This document shows positions 58,684 to 64,000 of a DNA stretch of 64,000 nucleotides, one piece after another. This stretch comes from Oscillospiraceae bacterium (lineage in GTDB: Bacteria > Bacillota > Clostridia > Oscillospirales > Oscillospiraceae). Made by a program: the position numbers and the translations under genes. The DNA lies in assembly GCA_017395935.1 (NCBI GenBank), contig JAFQNL010000004.1, positions 48,073 through 112,072 of the forward strand, written 5' to 3'. The notes below the pieces were generated by a model. The model was not told where the DNA came from. It searched no databases and worked only from the letters and a program-made list of their open reading frames with translations. The first letter of the stretch is position 1, and each line of letters begins with the position of its first letter.

Positions 58684-59595
58684 TTATTTGGCCCAGAGCC
58701 GCTCCGGGTACTGGCCGGCGGCCTTCAGGGCGGCCACCGCCTGCCGGACCGACTCCAGATCCTCCCGATAGGTCACTCCATGCCAGCTGTCGCTGGTGGG
58801 CAGTACACGAATCACCCCTCGGCCCTCCTTGATCTGGGCGTTGGCCACGCTGGGGAGATAGTACTCGCATTTGAGAGGGTTCTTCTCCAGCTCCCGGTCC
58901 AGAAAGTCCTTAAACCGGCCGGTAAACTGGTCCAGCATGGTCGGATGGAACCCCCAGAGGTTCATAGATACCAGGGTCTGGCCGTCCAGCGGGTGGAAGT
59001 TCACCCCGTCCTCGGTATAGACGATCCCCTCCGGCCGCTTTTCAATATGGGTCCGCTCGGTGATCTCCCGGAGATAGCCCTCCTCCACCTGACAGACGCC
59101 CCGGGCCACATGGCCATGCTCGGTGACGGTATTTTCCAGCCGGTAGCCTACCATGGCCTGACAGTCGGGAGCGCAGTCGCCGCTGAGAAAGTCATAGATA
59201 GCCTGGAAGGAGGCTCTGCCGTAGAAGTCGTCGGCGTTGATAACGGCAAAGGGCCCGTCGATGACCGGGGCGGCGCAGGCGATGGCATGGCCGGTACCAA
59301 AGGGCTTGACCCGGCCCTCCGGGACGCGGTAGCCCTCAGGCAGCTTATCCAGCTCCTGCCAGGCGTAGCGGACGTCAAACCAGGGCTCCATCCGGTTGCC
59401 CACGGTCTGCATAAAGTGGGGGCCGATGGCCTCTTTGATAATAAAGACCACTTTTCGGAATCCGGCCAGCCGGGCGTCGTAGAGCGAAAAGTCCATCATA
59501 ATATGGCCCTGATCGTCTACAGGGGTGATCTGCTTCAGCCCGCCGAAGCGGCTGCCCATGCCGGCGGCCATCACTACAAGGATCGGTTCCTTCAT
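58684..59595 (-). CDS. Sugar-phosphate nucleotidyltransferase-like protein
   Basis: A 303-aa protein with the NTP-transferase Rossmann fold: PILVVMAAGMGSRFGGLKQ (nucleotide loop, ~3-21), then AVINADDFYGRASF (metal-binding Asp). It resembles UTP-glucose-1-phosphate uridylyltransferases but is a separate subfamily, so the exact sugar is uncertain. Pairing with galE suggests UDP-hexose formation. Start 59595 (MKEPILV) has CAGGAGGAAG upstream; the frame to 59670 is an unused extension. Confidence 0.85.
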   Translation of the reverse strand: MKEPILVVMAAGMGSRFGGLKQITPVDDQGHIMMDFSLYDARLAGFRKVVFIIKEAIGPHFMQTVGNRMEPWFDVRYAWQELDKLPEGYRVPEGRVKPFGTGHAIACAAPVIDGPFAVINADDFYGRASFQAIYDFLSGDCAPDCQAMVGYRLENTVTEHGHVARGVCQVEEGYLREITERTHIEKRPEGIVYTEDGVNFHPLDGQTLVSMNLWGFHPTMLDQFTGRFKDFLDRELEKNPLKCEYYLPSVANAQIKEGRGVIRVLPTSDSWHGVTYREDLESVRQAVAALKAAGQYPERLWAK

Positions 59596-59754
59596 TGCCC
59601 TTCCTCCTGTCTGGTGAAAGCTTATTTTCATTTCTATTGTACACAGCTGCCCAAGAAATTTCAATCCCATTTCCCAATCACCGGCCTTCTTTCCCTCCCT
59701 TTTTTGTCTCGCTTTTCCCCAACTTATTTATGTAGTATATATTTACATAACTTA

Positions 59755-59783
59755 TTGACATATCTCCATCCCTATGCTATCAT
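59755..59783 (+). promoter_or_regulatory. Promoter of frlD-deoC
   Basis: Consensus TTGACA (59755-59760), 17-bp spacer, TATCAT (59778-59783), 33 bp before ATG 59817. Confidence 0.8.
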
Positions 59784-59816
59784 GAACGTATCATTGCTGA
59801 GAAAGAAGGGATTTCT

Positions 59817-60608
59817 ATGCATCTTCGAATTGCCACCGTGGGCGACGGCGACATGGACGTCTACAACAATATCGGTACATCCTACCCCGGCGGCAACGCC
59901 GTTAACGTAGGAGTCCATCTCTTTCGCCTTGGCGTGGAGACCGCCTTTGTCGGGGCCGTGGGCGACGACGAGTACGGTGTCCGGGTCATTGAGGCGCTGA
60001 AGAAGGAGGGTCTGGATACCTCCCATGTACAGATTCTCCACGGAGAGACCGCCGTCTCCAACGTGGAATTTATTGACAACGAGCGGGTCTTTGGAGAATA
60101 TACCGACGGCGTCATGCTGGACTTCAAGCTCCGGGAGGAGGATATTGACTTCCTCTGCTCCTTCCAGCTGGTCCACTCTGCCATGTGGGGTATGGTCCAT
60201 AACGACCTGCATCGGATCCGGGAGCGGGGTACGCTGGTCTCCTTCGACTTTGCCGACAAGCTGGAGAACAATCCGGTCACCGAGATTGCCATTGAAAACT
60301 GTGACTACGCCATCTTCTCCTACACCGAAGACGACGAATATATCCGCGCCTTCCTCAAGCGGATGCAGGCCCGGGGCCCCAAGGTGGTTGTCGCCACGCT
60401 GGGCGGAAACGGCAGTATCGCCTACGACGGCAAGGACTACACCCTCTGCGGTATCGTCCCTGTCAAGGTAGTAGATACCATGGGCGCCGGAGACAGCTAT
60501 ATCTCCGGCTTCATCACCGGCGTAGTCAAGGGTCTGCCCCTGCTGGGCTGCATGGAGCTGGGCGCCGCTACCGCCGCCGAGACCATCCAGTATATGGGCG
60601 CCTGGTAA
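59817..60608 (+). CDS. frlD: Fructoselysine 6-kinase-like PfkB kinase
   Basis: A 263-aa PfkB-family kinase closely resembling fructoselysine 6-kinase FrlD in length and motif order: IATVGDGDMDVY, PGGNAVNVGVHLFRLG, VGDDEYG, RVFGEYTDGVM, VVATLGGNGSIAYDG and the anion hole with catalytic Asp DTMGAGDSY, ending in TIQYMGAW as FrlD does. It should phosphorylate fructoselysine or a similar Amadori compound. The partner deglycase FrlB is not in the window. deoC follows 50 bp later. The start at 59817 is preceded by AGAAAGAAGGG. Confidence 0.88.
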   Translation: MHLRIATVGDGDMDVYNNIGTSYPGGNAVNVGVHLFRLGVETAFVGAVGDDEYGVRVIEALKKEGLDTSHVQILHGETAVSNVEFIDNERVFGEYTDGVMLDFKLREEDIDFLCSFQLVHSAMWGMVHNDLHRIRERGTLVSFDFADKLENNPVTEIAIENCDYAIFSYTEDDEYIRAFLKRMQARGPKVVVATLGGNGSIAYDGKDYTLCGIVPVKVVDTMGAGDSYISGFITGVVKGLPLLGCMELGAATAAETIQYMGAW

Positions 60609-60658
60609 GCGCTGATCCACCGGAGACTATCACAGACGTAAAAAGGAGTTGACTTATC

Positions 60659-61318
60659 ATGCTCGATCCCAGATCCTTCTGCCAGATGCTGGACGCCACC
60701 ACCATCTCCCCCCTGGCCACCCGAGACGATATGCAGGAGCTCATTGAGCTGGCCCATCAGCACCACTTTTTCTCGGTCATCGGCCCCCGTTGCTTTGTCC
60801 CCATGCTGGTCGAAGGCGTCAAAGGCACCAGCACCATCGCCGGTTCCGGCTGCTGCGGCGACGACGGCTGCGAGCCCTGGTATATTAAGACCTTCGCCGC
60901 CAAGGACTCTATCGCTCTGGGCGCTCAGGAAATTGATATGGTCATGAACCTGCACTACTTTAAGTCCGGAATGTACAAGGAAACGGTGGAGGATATCCGG
61001 GCCGTCAAGGAGGCCATCGGTGACCATCGGCTTAAGTGCATTATTGAGTCCCCCATCCTCACTGACGCCGAGATTGCCATTGCCACCCAGCTGGTCATTG
61101 ACGGCGGCGCCGACTTCGTCAAGACCTCCATCGGCGGCGGCCATGTGACCGACCTGCGTCAGGTAGAGATTATCTCCTCCGTCAACCGGGGCCAGATCGG
61201 TATCAAGGCCTCCGGCGGTATCCGGGATCTGGAGACCGTGAAGCGGATGATTGATCTGGGCGTTACCCGGTTCGGCATCGGCCTGACCAGCGCCTTTAAG
61301 ATCATTGAGGGTATGTAA
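60659..61318 (+). CDS. deoC: Deoxyribose-phosphate aldolase-like protein
   Basis: A 219-aa class I aldolase of the DeoC family, cleaving 2-deoxyribose 5-phosphate to acetaldehyde and glyceraldehyde 3-phosphate. Seen: EIDMVMNLHYFKSG (Asp), RLKCIIESPIL (Lys), the Schiff-base lysine in DFVKTSIGGG, and GIKASGGIRD. It begins LDATTISPLAT, as in DeoC. It is cotranscribed with frlD, an unusual partner; a different aldol substrate is possible. ATG 60659 follows AAAAAGGAG. Confidence 0.88.
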   Translation: MLDPRSFCQMLDATTISPLATRDDMQELIELAHQHHFFSVIGPRCFVPMLVEGVKGTSTIAGSGCCGDDGCEPWYIKTFAAKDSIALGAQEIDMVMNLHYFKSGMYKETVEDIRAVKEAIGDHRLKCIIESPILTDAEIAIATQLVIDGGADFVKTSIGGGHVTDLRQVEIISSVNRGQIGIKASGGIRDLETVKRMIDLGVTRFGIGLTSAFKIIEGM

Positions 61319-61451
61319 CCTCCTCAGAAGAGCGGTCGGGAGTTTGCTCCTCATCTGTTTACAATCCTTTCCCCCTCCTTTGGGGGATACTCGCTCATGT
61401 CAGGGTTGCGGCCTTGATCTTCTCTCTTTCTCTCTTCTTTCAAACACAAAG

Positions 61452-61490
61452 AAAACCGGCAGGCTCCAGCAGCCTTCCGGTTTTTCTTTT
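61452..61490 (+). terminator. Terminator downstream of deoC
   Basis: Hairpin AAAACCGGCAGGCT / AGCCTTCCGGTTTT followed by a T-rich run, 134 bp after deoC. The stretch 61319-61451 shows nothing else. Confidence 0.75.
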
Positions 61491-61509
61491 TGAAAAAGGG
61501 GCTGAGTCC

Positions 61510-61539
61510 TTGACAAGCTGTCCGGACGGGGAGTATAAT
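61510..61539 (+). promoter_or_regulatory. Promoter of small-ORF leader
   Basis: Consensus TTGACA (61510-61515), 18-bp spacer, perfect TATAAT (61534-61539). Confidence 0.85.
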
Positions 61540-61566
61540 CCCCCAAAACAGTAAGGAGGTGCCACC

Positions 61567-61743
61567 ATGGCCCGCTGCGAGATGAATCTGATCCGCCGTA
61601 ATTTCTCCCTGTCCGACAAGCCTGTTCATATCCACGGCGTCGGGCCTCTTTTGGCGCACCCTTTTTTCCCCGGTCTGAGGGCCGGGAAAGGACAGTTTTC
61701 CTCCCTTTGTGCCAAAGCAGCAGAGCCCGACACCCGGCGGTGA
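61567..61743 (+). CDS. Small ORF ahead of nucleoside phosphorylase (possible leader peptide)
   Basis: A 58-aa frame beginning MARCEMNLIRRNFSL, with an excellent ribosome site (AAGGAGGTG) and a consensus promoter 28 bp upstream. Its last ~9 codons lie inside the left arm and loop of a terminator hairpin. It has no recognisable domain. Either it is a leader peptide for the next gene or the 5' remnant of a deleted gene; the N-terminal part looks more natural than the C-terminal part. Confidence 0.45.
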   Translation: MARCEMNLIRRNFSLSDKPVHIHGVGPLLAHPFFPGLRAGKGQFSSLCAKAAEPDTRR

Positions 61744-61760
61744 GGCTCTGCTGCTTTTTC
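61716..61760 (+). terminator. Leader terminator before nucleoside phosphorylase
   Basis: 12-bp stem AGCAGCAGAGCC / GGCTCTGCTGCT followed by TTTTTC, overlapping the small ORF and ending 34 bp before ATG 61794. Confidence 0.8.
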
Positions 61761-61793
61761 TATTGTTCGACCACATGGAAAGGAATGATACCT

Positions 61794-62591
61794 ATGAGAA
61801 GAGATAACTTCCCCCTGCTCACCTTCGACCCGGCCCGGGAGGCGGTGATTGAGCCCTCCATGAGCCATTTCCCCGTGGAAGGATTCCCGGAAACGGTGGT
61901 CTCCGTCTTCTCCCATCAGCTCTTTCAGCGGCTCTGCCGGCTGCTGGATGCCAGACAGATCGCCGAAACCCATGACGTGGACGGCGTCTGGCCGGTCTAT
62001 CAGGTCCGCTATGGGGGCCGGGACTTCGGCCTGTATAAGGCAAGGCTGGGGGCCCCTGCCTGCGTGGGCAGTTTTGAGGATCTGCTGCCCATGGGCGCCA
62101 AGCGGCTGATTCTGCTGGGCAACTGCGGCGTGCTGGCGCCGGAGATCGAGGACTGCGGACTTATCCTGCCCACCCGGGCCATCCGGGACGAGGGAACCAG
62201 CTACCATTACGCTCCGGCAGCCGACTTCATCCCAGTCAACCGCCGCCACCGGGAGACCTTCCACCAGCTGATGACCCGGCTGGGCATCCCTTACGTCGCC
62301 GGTACCACATGGACCACCGACGCCTTCTATCGGGAGACCCGGGCCAAGGTGGCGGCCATGCGGGCGCTGGGAGCTGTGTGCGTGGAGATGGAGTGCGCCG
62401 CTATGCAGGCCTTTTCCGACTTTCGGGGGATCGACTACTTCCAGTTCCTCTACGCCGGAGACAGTCTGGCCCAGTCGGAGTGGGATCCCCGGAGTCTGTC
62501 GGGAACCAGCCGGCTGGAGGACAAGGAAAAGATCGGCCTGCTGGCCTTTGAGTTGGCTCTGGCCATAGAAGAGGAGGAGCGGCTCCAATAA
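61794..62591 (+). CDS. Nucleoside phosphorylase (uridine phosphorylase-like)
   Basis: A 265-aa PNP/UDP-phosphorylase family enzyme that splits nucleosides with phosphate. Seen: LLGNCGVLAPEIEDCGLILPTRAIRDEGTSYHY in parts (phosphate and ribose site), the substrate motif GAVCVEMECAAM, and YAGDSL near the end. It is closest in layout to uridine phosphorylase-like proteins. The start at 61794 has AAAGGA upstream; an ATG at 61785 is too close to that site. It may be controlled by the upstream leader terminator. Confidence 0.87.
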   Translation: MRRDNFPLLTFDPAREAVIEPSMSHFPVEGFPETVVSVFSHQLFQRLCRLLDARQIAETHDVDGVWPVYQVRYGGRDFGLYKARLGAPACVGSFEDLLPMGAKRLILLGNCGVLAPEIEDCGLILPTRAIRDEGTSYHYAPAADFIPVNRRHRETFHQLMTRLGIPYVAGTTWTTDAFYRETRAKVAAMRALGAVCVEMECAAMQAFSDFRGIDYFQFLYAGDSLAQSEWDPRSLSGTSRLEDKEKIGLLAFELALAIEEEERLQ

Positions 62592-62683
62592 GCGCGGCCG
62601 GACGCCGGGCGACCGATGGCGCGGGTGGGGGGCTGGCGGCCCTTTCTCTGTTCGTCCACCAGTTACCTCCTTGTTTTGGGTGT

Positions 62684-62714
62684 GAAAAAAGCACGGTGCA
62701 ACTCGCATCGTGCT
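62684..62714 (-). terminator. Terminator of YjcQ gene
   Basis: On the minus strand, hairpin GCACGATGC / GCACCGTGC (one wobble pair) followed by six T, just after the stop at 62716. Confidence 0.8.
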
Positions 62715-62715
62715 T

Positions 62716-63057
62716 TCAGATAAACGGTGTGATCTCTTTGATCTCCTTCAGGAATGACTTTGCTTTCTCAATGAATGAATTATCGCAGAGATATTCGATC
62801 CCGGCAGGCGTGATCTGGCAGGCTTCCAGATTTGTGACGACCGTCTCACCGCCCCAGGGCCGGGTGATGGAAATTCCTTCAATCAGTCCCTGACGCAGCA
62901 GATTGGCCATGATGTAGGCCCAGTATCTCTGGTTGATCCGGAACAGCAGCCCATCATGGGTCAGGCAACCGGCATCCACGTCCTGCCCGTTTTTCAATTG
63001 GACGTAGAGATAAGCCAATACTTTGTATACGATCACATGGTAGTCGTCTTTTGCCAT
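62716..63057 (-). CDS. YjcQ-family phage-type protein
   Basis: A 113-aa winged-helix-like protein of the YjcQ family, usually found in prophages. N-terminal DYHVIVYKVLAYLYVQLKNG and middle NQRYWAYIMANLLRQGLIEGI in parts fit the family; its function is not established. It is lower in GC than the surrounding core genes. It is the third minus-strand gene after the interrupted phage protein and the 51-aa gene and is closed by its own terminator. GGGAG lies ~14 bp before ATG 63057. Confidence 0.8.
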   Translation of the reverse strand: MAKDDYHVIVYKVLAYLYVQLKNGQDVDAGCLTHDGLLFRINQRYWAYIMANLLRQGLIEGISITRPWGGETVVTNLEACQITPAGIEYLCDNSFIEKAKSFLKEIKEITPFI

Positions 63058-63121
63058 GGACTAGATATACTCCCTTTCAAGATCGATGTTCAGGCCGAAA
63101 AGCTTCCGTTCCGACCGGGGG

Positions 63122-63277
63122 TTATTCCACAATTTCAAACTGATCTGGCGGATAGAGGTAGTCATCTCCGGAATCGTCTACAAGACGATACCAGCCATTC
63201 TCGATAGAAAGGACAGAATATACCTTTTCAGCCGTCAACACAAGAAATTCTGTTTTTCCTTTCCACTTAACCTTCAT
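63122..63277 (-). CDS. 51-aa protein coupled to phage toxin-like remnant
   Basis: A small acidic protein of 51 aa beginning MKVKWKGKTEFLVLTAEK, with a YRLVDDSGDDYLYPP core of SH3-like character. Its ATG overlaps the last codons of the upstream frame (63267-63277), so the two are translationally coupled. Small partner genes of this kind follow phage capsid-linked toxin-like domains in Clostridia, which suggests an immunity or chaperone role (inference). Confidence 0.65.
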   Translation of the reverse strand: MKVKWKGKTEFLVLTAEKVYSVLSIENGWYRLVDDSGDDYLYPPDQFEIVE

Positions 63278-63790
63278 CGAGCCACCTCTTCACCTTAAAT
63301 TTCATTTTTCCAACAGACGCAGCTTGGAACCAGTGCACCTCGGCAGGCCGTTCTTCTCCATCACAGTTAAGCACGGCATTCCCTTTGCAGTGCTGCCATT
63401 CTTCAGGATTTCCACCAATCTGCTCGCTCAAACCTTCCGCTACAACTGGGTTCAGTGATTTTTTGCAGCCCAAGCCAGCAAACGCCTAAACATTCTGTAT
63501 TTTCGTTCCTTCTGCAAACTGAAAGTACTCTCCTGTATCAGGATCCAAAACATTGTAATTCTTGGCTTTAGCACCCAAACTGCGACCAATGTTAATCGCA
63601 GGCAGATTTCGACGGCCATCGGATGCCAGGAAGCTCACTGCCTTCCTCGCCTCTATTCTACCACGTTCTTCCTCCGAACGCACCTGTTTCGTATGAACAT
63701 TCCGCACATGTTTCCCATCCCCCGGATCATACTCCACCACGCAGCCGCAGTTGGCGTGGCGGGGCCAGACCCACCACAGCAGGGCACGGG
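63267..63790 (-). pseudogene. C-terminal fragment of phage head/toxin-like protein, amber-interrupted
   Basis: Two parts lie in the same frame, separated only by TAG at 63486-63488. The upstream part reads through HANCGCVVEYDPGDGK, EERGRIEARKAVSFL and DPDTGEYFQFAEGT; the downstream part reads SLNPVVAEGLSEQIGG, GEERPAEVHWF and KFKVKRWLDEG. Together they make a continuous C-terminal domain like those at the end of phage minor head proteins. The 5' part is missing, with the frame fading out next to the rRNA terminators. Seen: the in-frame stop and truncation. Inferred: a decayed gene, unless amber suppression occurs. Confidence 0.7.
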
Positions 63791-63802
63791 GACAAAAAAG
63801 AG

Positions 63803-63835
63803 AAGAGAAAAAACCGGCAGAGGGTAATCTGCCGG
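63803..63835 (-). terminator. Second terminator of rRNA operon
   Basis: On the minus strand, hairpin CCGGCAG / CTGCCGG followed by TTTTTTC. Confidence 0.85.
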
Positions 63836-63861
63836 CTTCTCACGCTTCTCTTCTCTTTCAA

Positions 63862-63890
63862 AGAAAAACGACCGGAAACCCAGTCGTTTT
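63862..63890 (-). terminator. First terminator of rRNA operon
   Basis: On the minus strand, hairpin AAAACGAC / GTCGTTTT with a GG-rich loop, followed by a T-run, directly after 5S rRNA. Confidence 0.8.
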
Positions 63891-63895
63891 CAAAG

Positions 63896-64000
<105 letters not shown>

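Noticed and set aside
57610-59910. Plus-strand frame opposite galE and the nucleotidyltransferase
   Set aside because: Antisense shadow extending through the frlD promoter.

Overview
The window looks like a chromosomal segment of a GC-rich anaerobic Firmicute, most likely a gut Oscillospiraceae member (Flavonifractor/Intestinimonas/Lawsonibacter type). This rests on AGGAGG-type ribosome sites, TTGACA/TATAAT promoters, a metG T-box, typical Clostridia families (DUF1540, C_GCAxxG_C_C, YerC/YecD, CmpB-type membrane protein, YesM/YesN sensors), and oxygen-sensitive Fe-S enzymes. The genus is an inference.

Layout. 1-2.7 kb: end of an integrated element (BRCT protein, Cys-rich protein, tyrosine integrase) abutting the 3' end of tRNA-Lys. 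2.7-3.3 kb: five-tRNA operon. 3.3-8.5 kb: housekeeping genes (pyrB with a fused zinc tail, gamma-carbonic anhydrase, HD protein, mnmA, rpe). 8.6-11.9 kb: a large secreted CAP/Ig/FN3/SH3 protein. 12.1-25.2 kb: a purine-ring (urate-type) catabolic island: short ygfK, xdhC, hydA and ssnA on the minus strand; a divergent PAS-HTH regulator; two PLP enzymes; then ygeY, ygeW and carbamate kinase. 25.3-25.8 kb: second five-tRNA operon. 25.9-38.6 kb: hslO, an ECF sigma/anti-sigma-like pair, purA, a GH3 glycosidase, a ferredoxin-type aldo/keto reductase, YerC plus a methyltransferase, a MalY-type lyase, an Fe-alcohol dehydrogenase and a C_GCAxxG_C_C protein. 38.6-49.3 kb: a CoA-disulfide reductase-rhodanese fusion, an MBL hydrolase behind a long structured leader, a ParB-like/BMP fusion with a phosphoesterase, T-box metG, tRNA-Arg, a DivIVA-like coil, an orphan fumarase beta subunit and a repeat-bearing DnaD-like protein. 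49.5-55.7 kb: a YesN/YesM two-component system with two sugar-binding-type proteins and an HD protein. 56.1-62.6 kb: a tandem class II aldolase, galE, a nucleotidyltransferase, frlD, deoC and a nucleoside phosphorylase. 62.7-64 kb: phage-derived remnants and the 3' end of a 5S rRNA gene.

How it works together. The 12-25 kb genes fit stepwise anaerobic opening of a purine ring: YgfK-type reduction, cyclic amide and amine hydrolysis (HydA, SsnA), deacylation (YgeY), carbamoyl transfer (YgeW), PLP-dependent ammonia release, and ATP from carbamoyl phosphate (ArcC). The regulator sits between divergent promoters that flank a perfect 15-bp palindrome. The most unusual items are this island's non-canonical parts list (half-length YgfK, two PLP enzymes instead of YgeX, permuted XdhC), a promoter-to-terminator leader of about 300 nt upstream of the MBL gene, the cytoplasmic ParB-like/BMP fusion, and an amber-interrupted phage toxin-like gene beside the rRNA operon.
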